From an uncultured Erysipelotrichaceae bacterium (lineage in GTDB: Bacteria > Bacillota_I > Bacilli_A > RF39 > UBA660): a DNA stretch of 61,749 bases. Both the position numbers and the translations under genes were made by a program. Shown piece after piece: positions 28,118 to 36,410 of the stretch. The stretch is taken from contig CADCFX010000003.1 of the NCBI GenBank assembly GCA_902800945.1, positions 1 to 61,749 on the forward strand. The letters run 5' to 3'. Under the pieces are notes generated by a model. It saw nothing but the letters and a program-made list of their open reading frames with translations, was not told the origin of the DNA and made no database searches. The number at the start of each line of letters is the position of its first letter. Position 1 is the stretch's first letter.

Positions 28118-29244
28118 TATTCTGTCTCCTCTCTTGAATATATGTCATTAAACCATAACGTCGGATACCCAACATACTTTATTCTATATTTAACTACACC
28201 AAGGACTTCTTCTTCACTAACGGTCCACACATCAGGTGCATTATTAGCATCCCCCTTAGTAGTTATTTTAAAACTATCCTTGGTTTTAATTATTTTAACT
28301 ATCCGGTGTGTTATTATTCTATTGCTTTTCTCAAACGCTATTATCTCACCAGCTTGTAATTTTCTAGGATCAATCTTCTTATATATAACAGCGTCTCCTT
28401 TTTCATAAATTGGTACCATAGAATTACTCCCTATAGCAACCATAGTATGTGAAAAAAGACCAGATACTAACATGACTAATACAATAGTGACTATTAATAT
28501 AGGAAATAATATCAATCTTCTAACTATTTTATCCCTATATATTTCAACTTTATCTTTATAACTAATTAACTTACTAACAATATAATAAATCAAATAAGGT
28601 AATGCCGTACTCATCAAAGAGTACAAATAATTACCGAGATTAGGTATTATCGGTAATACATATTGATAAAGCGACATAAATAATACACATATCAAAGCTG
28701 GAACATAACTAACCTTATACGTCAAATATGAGCATAAAGCCTGCATAGAAATAGAAGGTAACACTACAGTTGTAATAAAAACAAAAACCTGTTCACTATC
28801 TCTTAAATTATAACCATTTATTTCTACAATAACGCTTAATATTATTAATAATATCGTATTTATAACTAATGGCATTCTTTTATGTTGAGTATTTCTCGCA
28901 ATTATATACCTTATTATTTCCCTAGCAACAATTACAACGCTTTCTAAAAGCAATACTTTTAAAAAATAGTCAAAAGATAGAGAAAATGGTGTTTTATTAA
29001 AGCCCAATAATAAGCCAAGTAAATAAATAGTAATAGAATATACTAATATACATGATACAACCATTTTAGATACCGTTCTTTTAAGATAATTATTATCCTT
29101 CATAAAACCAAATCTAATAATCATATATAAAGCAAGCAACACAAAAAAAACATCTTGCAAAACTTTAACTTCAAAAATAATATTAAACATTATAATAGAA
29201 ATAAACATAAGTATTTCTATTATATAAATCTCGTACTTTTTCAT
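28117..29244 (-). CDS. sipW: Signal peptidase I of SipW / ER (S26B) type with extra membrane spans
   Basis: It is predicted to cleave the special signal peptides of TasA/camelysin-like proteins. The peptidase domain (about 265-375) has GSNSMVPIYEKGD with the catalytic Ser, and THRIV with a His where other bacterial enzymes have Lys; this Ser-His form is the S26B/SipW type. The GDANNAPD box is also present. Residues 1-260 hold about eight hydrophobic spans, unlike the two of Bacillus SipW (about 190 residues in total). The start at 29244 is spaced after GGGGTTG; an in-frame ATG at 29259 lies just before that site. It follows the TasA-like gene. Confidence 0.88.
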   Translation of the reverse strand: MKKYEIYIIEILMFISIIMFNIIFEVKVLQDVFFVLLALYMIIRFGFMKDNNYLKRTVSKMVVSCILVYSITIYLLGLLLGFNKTPFSLSFDYFLKVLLLESVVIVAREIIRYIIARNTQHKRMPLVINTILLIILSVIVEINGYNLRDSEQVFVFITTVVLPSISMQALCSYLTYKVSYVPALICVLFMSLYQYVLPIIPNLGNYLYSLMSTALPYLIYYIVSKLISYKDKVEIYRDKIVRRLILFPILIVTIVLVMLVSGLFSHTMVAIGSNSMVPIYEKGDAVIYKKIDPRKLQAGEIIAFEKSNRIITHRIVKIIKTKDSFKITTKGDANNAPDVWTVSEEEVLGVVKYRIKYVGYPTLWFNDIYSREETE

Positions 29245-29264
29245 ACTACACAACCCCATTAATA

Positions 29265-29301
29265 GTTATAAGAATTATCCTTTATAGATAATTCTTATAA
29301 C
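29265..29301 (-). other. 15-bp perfect hairpin between the TasA-like gene and sipW
   Basis: GTTATAAGAATTATC (29265-29279) is repeated inverted at 29287-29301 around a 7-base loop. It is not followed by a T-run on the minus strand, so it is more likely an mRNA 3'-end stabiliser or partial terminator than a full terminator. Confidence 0.7.
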
Positions 29302-29310
29302 AGATGGTTA

Positions 29311-29862
29311 TTAAGCCGCATCCTGATAATCAAAAGCAGCAGTTAAAGATACATTAACATCTTCAGTAGGTAAATCAGCTGGATTACTAGGCAACACATA
29401 AGACACAGTAACTGTTACAGTATGAGTTGCTTCAGCTGCCAAAGGAATATTTAAACCACTTGTAGAAGCTGAATAGCTAGTACCATCATAATTAACAGTA
29501 TAAGTTATATATTTAGATTGAGCTTCACTTAAACTTGTCATTGATAGATTAACCATTTTTGCAGCAATAGTACCATAATTCTTTGCATTAATAGTAAAGC
29601 TATAAGTATCTCCAGGTTTTGGTAATGTAACATTAAACATAACACTAGTGTCAGACACTTGATGTGAAGTTGATTGAATCGTACTAGTTTCAGAATAAGA
29701 ATCAGCATCAAAATGTACATCCCATTTAGCCTTATTAAAAGTAGCTGTACTATTATTAATAGTTAAATTCCGAGTAAATGCTGCATAACCAACAGTCATC
29801 ACCAATACAGTTATAGCTAATACTACAATAATTATGTTTTGTACTCCATTTTCCTTCCTCAT
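29311..29862 (-). CDS. TasA/camelysin-like SipW-dependent surface protein
   Basis: The 183-residue protein begins with a short basic end and a hydrophobic stretch NIIIVVLAITVLVMTVGYAAFTRNL. The GYAAF motif before the mature part is typical of SipW-type signal peptides and is shared with the 755-residue protein (GYAVYS). The mature part is beta-rich, with no cysteine, and resembles a single TasA/camelysin immunoglobulin-like domain (YSFTINAKNYGTIAAKMVNLS; VSYVLPSNP). It would be the major fibre or matrix subunit of the locus (inference). GGAGGAT precedes the ATG. Confidence 0.82.
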   Translation of the reverse strand: MRKENGVQNIIIVVLAITVLVMTVGYAAFTRNLTINNSTATFNKAKWDVHFDADSYSETSTIQSTSHQVSDTSVMFNVTLPKPGDTYSFTINAKNYGTIAAKMVNLSMTSLSEAQSKYITYTVNYDGTSYSASTSGLNIPLAAEATHTVTVTVSYVLPSNPADLPTEDVNVSLTAAFDYQDAA

Positions 29863-29965
29863 TTTTTATCCTCCATTCTTATATCTAATTCTAACATACA
29901 AACAAATCACTGTAAATATAATAAACTTACTATTAGACACTACTAATACAACTGTAACATCACAA

Positions 29966-29994
29966 ACAAAAAACTCAATTTTAGCAATTGAGTC
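29966..29994 (-). terminator. Terminator downstream of tRNA-His
   Basis: On the minus strand ACTCAATT / AATTGAGT with a 5-base loop is followed by six T residues, 38 bases after the tRNA 3' end. Confidence 0.8.
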
Positions 29995-30003
29995 TATCTG
30001 GAA

Positions 30004-30019
30004 GTCGAAATATTTCGAC
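30004..30019. repeat. Perfect 16-bp palindrome between tRNA-His and its terminator
   Basis: GTCGAAATATTTCGAC reads the same on both strands. It lacks a T-run, so it is not itself a terminator; it may be a processing hairpin in the tRNA-His precursor (inference). Confidence 0.55.
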
Positions 30020-30031
30020 GATTTTCATAAA

Positions 30032-30108
30032 TGGGGCGAAATATGGGGATCGAACCCATGCATACCGGAGCCACAATCCGGCGTGTTAACCACTTCACCA
30101 ATTCCGCC
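30032..30108 (-). tRNA. tRNA-His (anticodon GTG)
   Basis: A 77-base cloverleaf on the minus strand. The acceptor arms are GCGGAAT with encoded G-1/G1 and ATTTCGC, followed by C73 and an encoded CCA end. The anticodon stem CCGGA/TCCGG holds the loop TTGTGGC with anticodon GTG. The extra 5' G-1 opposite C73 is the identity element of bacterial tRNA-His. Confidence 0.96.
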
Positions 30109-30120
30109 ATAAGCACACAT

Positions 30121-30149
30121 ATAATAACATCTAATTGAATAAAAAGCAA
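30121..30149 (-). promoter_or_regulatory. Promoter of tRNA-His
   Basis: Minus-strand TTGCTT (30144-30149), 17-base spacer, TATTAT (30121-30126). It overlaps face to face with the promoter of the plus-strand gene at 30183. Confidence 0.75.
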
Positions 30150-30163
30150 GTATGTAATATAAT
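30135..30163 (+). promoter_or_regulatory. Promoter of the 86-residue membrane protein gene
   Basis: TTGAAT (30135-30140), 17-base spacer, TATAAT (30158-30163). It shares its bases with the divergent tRNA-His promoter, so the two are likely to exclude each other. Confidence 0.75.
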
Positions 30164-30182
30164 TCAAGCAGGATGTGATAAT

Positions 30183-30443
30183 ATGGAAATGATAAAAACC
30201 ATTCTTCTAGAAGCAAACAAAAAGAACGACCCATGGTATATATCTATATTCAAAAAAATTGGAAAAGAAATGGCCGATTTAGGCCGTGACTTTAAAGACT
30301 TTTTTCTTTTAATCAAAAAAAACACCTATGATATACTAATCGAAAAATTTGGAGAAACTGGCGTAAATATGGTACTTATATTAGCTTTAGTAATTATATT
30401 CATGATAATCGTCACTAAAGTTATAAGGGGAAACGGCGAATAA
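30183..30443 (+). CDS. Small single-span membrane protein
   Basis: The 86-residue protein has an amphipathic charged N-terminal 55 residues (KIGKEMADLGRDFKDFFLLIKKN) and one hydrophobic span near the C-terminus (VNMVLILALVIIFMIIVTKVI). I do not recognise the family. The ATG at 30183 follows AGGATG; an in-frame ATG at 30135 would lie within the promoter and is not used. The next gene has its own promoter 4 bases after this stop. Confidence 0.65.
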   Translation: MEMIKTILLEANKKNDPWYISIFKKIGKEMADLGRDFKDFFLLIKKNTYDILIEKFGETGVNMVLILALVIIFMIIVTKVIRGNGE

Positions 30444-30446
30444 ATA

Positions 30447-30475
30447 TTGATTTAATACGTGAAAATGTGTAAAAT
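30447..30475 (+). promoter_or_regulatory. Promoter of the thioredoxin-like gene
   Basis: TTGATT (30447-30452), 17-base spacer, TAAAAT (30470-30475), 22 bases before the translation start. Confidence 0.65.
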
Positions 30476-30497
30476 AAGGCATAGGGAGGTATAAGAA

Positions 30498-31118
30498 ATG
30501 ACAAAGGAAAAAATTAAAGAAACAGTTGCTGACGAATATGAAGAATTAACTCTTGAAGATAGAGTTATAAATATTGAAAAGAAAGTAAACTGGACCTTTG
30601 GATTAGCAGTAGTAATTACCATTATCTCTGTACTAATATTAATTTTTATATTAGCAGATGGAACGGAAAAAACTAAAAATACTGATAGTCAATCTGGAGA
30701 ACCAACGGAGGTTTCTGCAGATTATGATGTTAGCGCATTCAAAGAAATAAAAGCTCAAGATATTAAAAAAGAATCCAAGGGAAAGAACATACTTATTTAT
30801 GTAGGTAGATCGTCTTGTGGATATTGTGTACAATATGTTCCTGTATTAACTCAAGTACAAGAAAAAAGCAAAAAATACCAAACTTATTATATTGATATAG
30901 CTAAAATTCTTGACTTTAGTAGTGCAACAGGAGGAATACTTGACCAAGAAGCTAACAACATAATGCAACAACTAGACAAAGAATTCATGGAATCCAACTG
31001 GGGAGCTACTCCATTAACACTAGTTGTTAAAGACAGTAAATTAGTTGATTCAATTGTTGGATATGTTGATGCTGATACTTTAGAAGCACTTATCAAAAAG
31101 AATGGATTTGTAAAATAA
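30498..31118 (+). CDS. Membrane-anchored thioredoxin-like protein
   Basis: The 206-residue protein has a charged cytoplasmic N-terminus (about 30 residues), one membrane span (about 33-52), a linker, and an extracytoplasmic thioredoxin fold. The redox motif is SSCGYC near residue 110. TPLTLVVKD carries the cis-proline loop usual for the fold. It may be a thiol oxidoreductase or a bacteriocin-transport-accessory-like protein; partners are not visible. GGGAGG precedes the ATG. The stop lies in the loop of a terminator at 31104-31136. Confidence 0.82.
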   Translation: MTKEKIKETVADEYEELTLEDRVINIEKKVNWTFGLAVVITIISVLILIFILADGTEKTKNTDSQSGEPTEVSADYDVSAFKEIKAQDIKKESKGKNILIYVGRSSCGYCVQYVPVLTQVQEKSKKYQTYYIDIAKILDFSSATGGILDQEANNIMQQLDKEFMESNWGATPLTLVVKDSKLVDSIVGYVDADTLEALIKKNGFVK

Positions 31119-31136
31119 TACGCAAATCCTTTTTTT
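31104..31136 (+). terminator. Terminator of the thioredoxin-like gene
   Basis: GGATTTG (31104-31110) pairs with CAAATCC (31123-31129) and is followed by seven T residues; the stop codon sits in the loop. Confidence 0.8.
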
Positions 31137-31163
31137 ATGCTACAATATTACCTGGTGAGAAAT

Positions 31164-32777
31164 ATGAACATAAAAGAGCTCAGTATGTCATATGGATTAC
31201 AAACCATATTCGATAATATTAATATACAAATAAATAGCAAAGAAAAAGTAGGAATCGTCGGCGTCAATGGTGCCGGAAAATCCACCTTATTTAAACTTAT
31301 ATTAAAAGAAATAGAACCTGATAAAGGAAAAATAATAATTAAGAATAACCCTCGTATTGGTTTCCTTCCCCAAGTAATAAAAGACGAAATCCCTAACGAA
31401 AACATTAGCGTATTTGAATACTTGCTATCAGGAAGACCAATAAAAAAACTTGAAAAAGAACTAACTAAAACATATGAAAAAATATCTACGGAATCTAATG
31501 AAATCAGAATCAAATCATTAATGAAAACAATCAGCAATTTGCAAGCCAAACTAGAATATTATAATGTATATGAAGCAGAAAACATTCTTTTAAAAATAAT
31601 CACTGGGATGAACATAGATACTGATCTACTAGATTTACCATTATCAAAGCTATCAGGTGGACAAAAAAGCAAAATCGCCTTTGCAAGATTATTATACTCT
31701 AACCCCGAAATACTTCTACTAGACGAACCTACAAACCATCTAGATCAAGACACAAAAGAATATATAATCAACTATTTAAGAAACTATAATGGAATGGTTT
31801 TAGTAATATCACACGATATAGACTTCTTGGATTCCGTAACTACATCAACACTATACATTGATAAAATATCGCACAAAGCAGAATTATTTCCCGGTAGTTA
31901 TAAAAAATTCAAAAAGATTAAAGAAGAAAGAGAAAAAACAATAGAAAGAATATCTCACGCTCAACAAAAAGAAGAAGAAAAACTAAAAAGAATAATAGCA
32001 AAATATATTGGCGGCAACGAAAAAAAAGCAAGAATCGCTAAAGACCGCCAGAAAAAACTAGCCAGATTAGAAAAAGAAAAAGTTGCCACTATTAAAAAGA
32101 ATAAAGAAGCTAACTTCCAACTAAAAATAGAAGAAAAAAGCGGAATAATTCCGATAAAAGTTACAAACCTTTCTTTTGGATACAACAAAAATCTACTATA
32201 TAAGAATTTAACATTTGATATCGCTAGAGGAGAAAAATTTCTAATAATTGGCGAAAACGGTATAGGTAAATCTACCCTCTTAAAATTACTAATGAACTAT
32301 CTTCAGCCTCTATCAGGAACAATAGAAATTAACAACAAAACTACAATCGGTTATTACGCACAAGAGCACGAATTACTAGAGAATGAAAAAAACATATTAG
32401 AAAACTTCGATAATGCCAATTTGAGTTCTAATCAACTGCGATCATATTTAGGAAACTTCCTATTCACTAACAATGAAGTATATAAAAAAATAAAATATCT
32501 TTCCCCCGGGGAAAGAAGCCGTGTCGCTCTAGCAAAAATATCTATAAACAAACCAAACCTACTAATATTAGACGAACCTACTAACCATCTAGATCCCGAA
32601 ACACAAAGAATAATTGCCAATACCTTTAAAGACTACGACGGAACCATACTGCTCGTCTCCCACAACCTTGAATTTGTAGATAATCTAGGAATTAACCGGA
32701 TGCTTTTGCTACCAAGCGGAGAAATCAAATACTACGACAAAAATATTGTTAAACATTTTCAAGAAATAAACAAGTAA
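31164..32777 (+). CDS. ABC-F family ATP-binding protein
   Basis: ABC-F proteins act on ribosomes as translation factors or antibiotic-protection proteins; they have no membrane part. The 537-residue protein has two ABC modules: Walker A GVNGAGKST and GENGIGKST, signatures LSGGQKSK and LSPGERSR, and two copies of the Walker B/D-loop LDEPTNHLD. The linker is long, basic and coiled (about residues 245-315), the region that reaches the peptidyl transferase centre. It may be a resistance type rather than EttA, but the subgroup cannot be told. The start at 31164 follows GGTGAG. Confidence 0.92.
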   Translation: MNIKELSMSYGLQTIFDNINIQINSKEKVGIVGVNGAGKSTLFKLILKEIEPDKGKIIIKNNPRIGFLPQVIKDEIPNENISVFEYLLSGRPIKKLEKELTKTYEKISTESNEIRIKSLMKTISNLQAKLEYYNVYEAENILLKIITGMNIDTDLLDLPLSKLSGGQKSKIAFARLLYSNPEILLLDEPTNHLDQDTKEYIINYLRNYNGMVLVISHDIDFLDSVTTSTLYIDKISHKAELFPGSYKKFKKIKEEREKTIERISHAQQKEEEKLKRIIAKYIGGNEKKARIAKDRQKKLARLEKEKVATIKKNKEANFQLKIEEKSGIIPIKVTNLSFGYNKNLLYKNLTFDIARGEKFLIIGENGIGKSTLLKLLMNYLQPLSGTIEINNKTTIGYYAQEHELLENEKNILENFDNANLSSNQLRSYLGNFLFTNNEVYKKIKYLSPGERSRVALAKISINKPNLLILDEPTNHLDPETQRIIANTFKDYDGTILLVSHNLEFVDNLGINRMLLLPSGEIKYYDKNIVKHFQEINK

Positions 32778-32845
32778 AACAGTAGATACTAATAGCTTTT
32801 TTTAGTATAATATTATTATCATAGAGAAGTATGTGGGTTGATAAT

Positions 32846-33400
32846 ATGTATAACGATGAAGAAAAAGCAATAAAATTTATTATTCAAGCTTTTAAAGGCA
32901 GCAAAGATAAGATTGACAATATGGAAAAGTGCTTTCATTCAATCTTAGTTGGAAATGCCATAAAAGAAATAACTAATTCTGAAGAAATTATAACCGCTGC
33001 TTATCTTCACAACATTATCAACAGTACAGAATACGGCTATGAAGATATTGAAGAAAGATTTGGTAGCATAGTGGCTGATATAGTATCAGAAATCAGCGAA
33101 GACTGGTCTCACACAAAATGGATAGATCGAAAAAAGGAATTTATAAGAAGAATAAAAATGTCCCAAGATATAAACAATATAAACATAATAGTAGCCGATA
33201 AAACCCAAGATTTATTATCATACAGAGACCTATTTGCTAGAAAAGGTAACAAGATATGGAAAGAATTAAACATCAACAAAAGCGATGCTGCATGGTTCTA
33301 TAGAGAGCTATTTGGCATAGCAATTGCCAAAAATGCTAATGTCAAACTAACAAATCGCTATAAAAGAGAGATATCTTTTTTCTTCGGTGATGCCTCATGA
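32846..33400 (+). CDS. HD-domain-like protein with altered metal site
   Basis: The 184-residue protein resembles the HD hydrolase part of SpoT/RelA-type enzymes: HSILVGNAIKEI (first His), then AAYLHNIINSTEYGYEDIEERFG and ADIVSEISED, and IIVADKTQDL. In active members the second motif reads LHD-x-x-EDT; here it is LHNIINST, so the metal-binding Asp and the following acidic pair are missing. Hydrolase activity is therefore doubtful. The ATG at 32846 follows GTGGGTTG. Its TGA stop overlaps the start of the PAP2 gene (ATGA). Confidence 0.72.
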   Translation: MYNDEEKAIKFIIQAFKGSKDKIDNMEKCFHSILVGNAIKEITNSEEIITAAYLHNIINSTEYGYEDIEERFGSIVADIVSEISEDWSHTKWIDRKKEFIRRIKMSQDINNINIIVADKTQDLLSYRDLFARKGNKIWKELNINKSDAAWFYRELFGIAIAKNANVKLTNRYKREISFFFGDAS

Positions 33401-33999
33401 AAAACAAAAGGCAATATACAATAATCGCAATAAACCTTTTTATCTTTATAGTGATAACTATATTATTTAAAACAAATAATATAGCTGCTTTCGACAATAA
33501 AATATACCAATTAATAACCAGCTATAAAAACGACTACTTAACTACTTTCTTCAAATTAATAACTTTTTTATGTAGTCCATTTTTTATAGCTACTCTCACC
33601 CTAATTCTTTTGTTTTGTTTGAAAAAGGAAAAAATCGGCTTGAAAATAGCTATAAACGTAATAATCTGTACAATACTAAATCAAGTATTAAAGAATTTAT
33701 TCAGAAGGCCTAGGCCAGTAGGTATTAGTTTAATAAAAGAAAATGGATTTAGTTTTCCATCAGGGCATTCAATGGTCAGCTTAGGTTTTTATGGATTTAT
33801 TATTTATATACTTAACAATTCTAAAGAATCAAAAACTAAAAAAACAGTCTTATCAATTCTTTTAAGCTTTTTAATACTCTTAATTGGCGTTAGTCGTATA
33901 TACTTAGGAGTTCATTACGCATCTGACGTTCTAGCAGCCTATGCGATATCCCTCGTTCATTTAACAATTTATACAAAGTATTATAAAAAAATTGGATAA
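33397..33999 (+). CDS. PAP2-family membrane phosphatase
   Basis: An integral membrane lipid phosphatase of the phosphatidic-acid phosphatase type 2 family, such as undecaprenyl-diphosphate or phosphatidylglycerol-phosphate phosphatases. Its 200 residues have five or six spans and the three-part signature: KNLFRRPRP, FPSGHSMVS and SRIYLGVHYASD. It overlaps the HD-like gene by 4 bases. A terminator palindrome covers the stop. Confidence 0.92.
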   Translation: MKNKRQYTIIAINLFIFIVITILFKTNNIAAFDNKIYQLITSYKNDYLTTFFKLITFLCSPFFIATLTLILLFCLKKEKIGLKIAINVIICTILNQVLKNLFRRPRPVGISLIKENGFSFPSGHSMVSLGFYGFIIYILNNSKESKTKKTVLSILLSFLILLIGVSRIYLGVHYASDVLAAYAISLVHLTIYTKYYKKIG

Positions 34000-34016
34000 T
34001 AATTATCCAATTTTTA
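33988..34016. terminator. Terminator between convergent PAP2 and dehydrogenase genes
   Basis: An ATTGGATAAT/ATTATCCAAT inverted repeat is followed by TTTTTATTTT on the plus strand, and preceded by an A-run that serves the minus strand. Confidence 0.75.
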
Positions 34017-35096
34017 TTTTAAATACTCATCTAATTTTCTTACTCTATACTTAGGCTCTCCCATCTTACTTGTCGGAACAAACCCTGCCTCTGCATTAAG
34101 AACATCCGGTATCCTATTAACAATATTAGCACACGTCAATTCAACAGTAGACGGCTGCTTTATTGTAACCTGAGTTTCAGGTTCCCCTATAATCGTCCAT
34201 TCATTAGTATCCACCTCTTCAGAGTTATAAACCTTGCCAATACACTCCGCTTCTATTACTGTCCCCTCTTCAGTCTCAGCAGTTACTACCGCGCTCATTC
34301 CTATTACGTCCCCAGCAGCAATTGTAAGTTTCAAAGTAGATGAATGTAATTCTTGAGAAGAGATTTGAGGTACACAAGCTTGCACTATTTTCGTTACATG
34401 TAAATCCAATTTATCAGCTAACCATCCTACGGTATTCCACATATAAGAAGGAATATAATCTCCTGCTTCAATAATTCTTCTTCGCTCTTCATCACTCATT
34501 CTATCTACTGATGCAACATGTTCATCAAATTCTTCCATACTCAAGCCAACTCCATGAGCTTTCGCCAAGGCAATACCATAATCTTCAACATTATATGAAG
34601 ATGATCCTTTAATTTTAGCGATTTTATTTGTGGTCCCAGCAAGTACACTTACCAAGTTACCCCAAAAAACATCCTGATACCCACTACCGGTTACCGTCAC
34701 GCCATTAGCTTTCGCTAAAACATCTATCTCTCTCCATAATCTCGGATTAGAATTCTCTGGATAAAAAGCCTCTTCACAAGTCGTAATTACATTCACTTTA
34801 TTTGAAACACAAACTCTTACCACATCTCTAATATCTCCCAACAAACTCATTGTCTCGATTATAGCAATATCTGGTTTTGAATCGCTTATCACCTTTTCAA
34901 TACTATCTAAAGAATCAATAAAAACACCCTTATTATCTCCGCCTATAACTTCCCCAATATCCTTACCAACTAAACCTTTATCAACATCAACCGCACCTAC
35001 TATACTAGCCTCGTGATCAAAAACATATTTCATTGTATACTTACTCATTTTTCCACAGCCAACTTGCAATACTTTTATCACATAAACCACTTCCAT
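34014..35096 (-). CDS. 2,4-diaminopentanoate dehydrogenase-like NAD(P)-binding oxidoreductase
   Basis: The 360-residue protein has an N-terminal Rossmann fold of the dihydrodipicolinate-reductase type (VIKVLQVGCGKMSKY, SIVGAVDVD) and the body of the Ord/2,4-diaminopentanoate dehydrogenase family (TCEEAFYP, GSGYQDVFWG, KAHGVGLS). In amino-acid-fermenting clostridia this enzyme acts in ornithine breakdown, but none of the other ornithine genes (or, orb pairs) is nearby, so the substrate may differ. The start is uncertain: a GTG at 35081, spaced after GGAAGTGG, is a good alternative. Confidence 0.8.
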   Translation of the reverse strand: MEVVYVIKVLQVGCGKMSKYTMKYVFDHEASIVGAVDVDKGLVGKDIGEVIGGDNKGVFIDSLDSIEKVISDSKPDIAIIETMSLLGDIRDVVRVCVSNKVNVITTCEEAFYPENSNPRLWREIDVLAKANGVTVTGSGYQDVFWGNLVSVLAGTTNKIAKIKGSSSYNVEDYGIALAKAHGVGLSMEEFDEHVASVDRMSDEERRRIIEAGDYIPSYMWNTVGWLADKLDLHVTKIVQACVPQISSQELHSSTLKLTIAAGDVIGMSAVVTAETEEGTVIEAECIGKVYNSEEVDTNEWTIIGEPETQVTIKQPSTVELTCANIVNRIPDVLNAEAGFVPTSKMGEPKYRVRKLDEYLK

Positions 35097-35127
35097 TCTA
35101 CTTTTATTTTATCACCATAACCACAAT

Positions 35128-35157
35128 AAAAAAACAGATATTAAGCAGTATCTGTTA
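35128..35157 (-). terminator. Terminator of the Clp-type ATPase gene
   Basis: Minus-strand arms AACAGATA / TATCTGTT with an 8-base loop and following T-run. The stop codon at 35141 lies in the loop. Confidence 0.8.
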
Positions 35158-36175
35158 AATCGACGTTTTCTTCTTTAATCAAATCAGCAAAATCAATTTT
35201 AAATTGCTCAATAGATTTTGCTTTAGCATCATCATATACATTTCTGGCATTACATATAGCTTTGTAAATATGTTTAATACGACACACATGTTCATTATCA
35301 AACAAAGCATATGTAAAGGCATTAGACAATATAGTTAAACAAATATCTGGGTACCTAGAAGAAATCTCATATACTCTTTTATACTCATCCGTCATATCTA
35401 CTATAAAAGTCATTATCCTTTCAATAACATATGGAGTATATTCAAAATGAACACCTGTCTTTTTCTCTATTTTAGGATATGTTCCCATTAATATTTTTAC
35501 ACAAGTAGGCTGATCAACTTCGAATACATCAATTTTTTGAAAACGCCTTAAGAAAGCCCTATCTCTCAAAATATATTGCTCATATTCTTCATCAGTAGTA
35601 GCACCTATCATTTTTATTTCTCCACGGTCCAATCCTGCTTTAAACATATTAGCAAAATCTATACCTGACTCTCCGCCACCTTTATTAACCAAAACATGCG
35701 TTTCATCCAAAAACAATACTACATTAGGATTAGCAGCCAGCTCTTTTACCAATAAATCTACTCTACTTTCTGCCTCACCATCTACATTAGTTTTACCAAG
35801 TAATGAAGTAACATTTAGTTTATAGATTACTTTATCGATTAAAGCATCTGGAACTTGCTTATTTTGAATTCGATACGCAATCCCTTCAACAATAGAAGTT
35901 TTACCAGTACCAGCTTTACCAACTAACAAAGCGCTTTTCTCAGGTGTTAACAAAGTCATTATTACTTGTTTAACCTCTTCCGTTCTTCCTATTGCAGGAT
36001 CGGTAATATACTCTCTATCCGTTAAATTTTGCCCATATCGCTCTAGTATACTTACACCCAAAGGTTTATTCAAATCATTCTTACTATCACTACTCATGTT
36101 AGTATTAGAGCTCTCAGAACCAACTGTATAAGAAACAGGTTTACCAATCGGCGTTTCATCTAATGCTTCGTACAT
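35141..36175 (-). CDS. Single-module Clp-type (class 1 NBD1-like) AAA+ ATPase
   Basis: The 344-residue protein matches the first ATPase module of ClpA/ClpB/Clp[20 protein letters not shown] before Walker A GKAGTGKT (about 86-93), EGIAYRI, Walker [13 protein letters not shown], sensor GATTDEEY, and an arginine finger [13 protein letters not shown]. It has no ClpN domain and no second AAA module, so it is a stand-alone NBD1 with a 45-residue Ser/Asn-rich N-terminus. Its partner and substrate are unknown. Single-gene unit with its own terminator. Confidence 0.85.
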   Translation of the reverse strand: MYEALDETPIGKPVSYTVGSESSNTNMSSDSKNDLNKPLGVSILERYGQNLTDREYITDPAIGRTEEVKQVIMTLLTPEKSALLVGKAGTGKTSIVEGIAYRIQNKQVPDALIDKVIYKLNVTSLLGKTNVDGEAESRVDLLVKELAANPNVVLFLDETHVLVNKGGGESGIDFANMFKAGLDRGEIKMIGATTDEEYEQYILRDRAFLRRFQKIDVFEVDQPTCVKILMGTYPKIEKKTGVHFEYTPYVIERIMTFIVDMTDEYKRVYEISSRYPDICLTILSNAFTYALFDNEHVCRIKHIYKAICNARNVYDDAKAKSIEQFKIDFADLIKEENVDLTDTA

Positions 36176-36263
36176 AATTCATCACCATCTCAATTATAAC
36201 ACTTATTTCACCCATTTTTGAACTAATTATACCCAAAAACAGATGTTTTTTATAATTTTATTG

Positions 36264-36291
36264 TTGACATGAGTTCATAAAATGATATAAT
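36264..36291 (+). promoter_or_regulatory. Promoter of tRNA-Asn
   Basis: TTGACA (36264-36269), 16-base spacer, TATAAT (36286-36291), 11 bases before the tRNA; near-consensus. Confidence 0.85.
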
Positions 36292-36302
36292 TAAAGAGCA
36301 AT

Positions 36303-36378
36303 GCCTCCTTAGCTCAGTCGGTAGAGCGCACGGCTGTTAACCGTTAGGTCGTAGGTTCGAGTCCTACAGGAGGCGCCA
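36303..36378 (+). tRNA. tRNA-Asn (anticodon GTT)
   Basis: A 76-base cloverleaf: acceptor GCCTCCT/AGGAGGC, D-arm GCTCAGTCGGTAGAGC, anticodon loop TGTTAAC in the stem ACGG(C)/(C)CGT, T-arm GTAGG TTCGAGT CCTAC, discriminator G and an encoded CCA. Confidence 0.97.
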
Positions 36379-36388
36379 TTTAAAAAAT

Positions 36389-36410
36389 ACTTGGAGAAAT
36401 CCAAGTTTTT
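36389..36410. terminator. Bidirectional terminator after tRNA-Asn
   Basis: ACTTGG/CCAAGT with loop AGAAAT; a T-run follows on either strand. It also serves the convergent gene ending at 36409. Confidence 0.8.

Noticed and set aside
30004..30019. The 16-base palindrome as a terminator.
   Set aside because: No T-run follows on either strand; a true terminator lies at 29966-29994.
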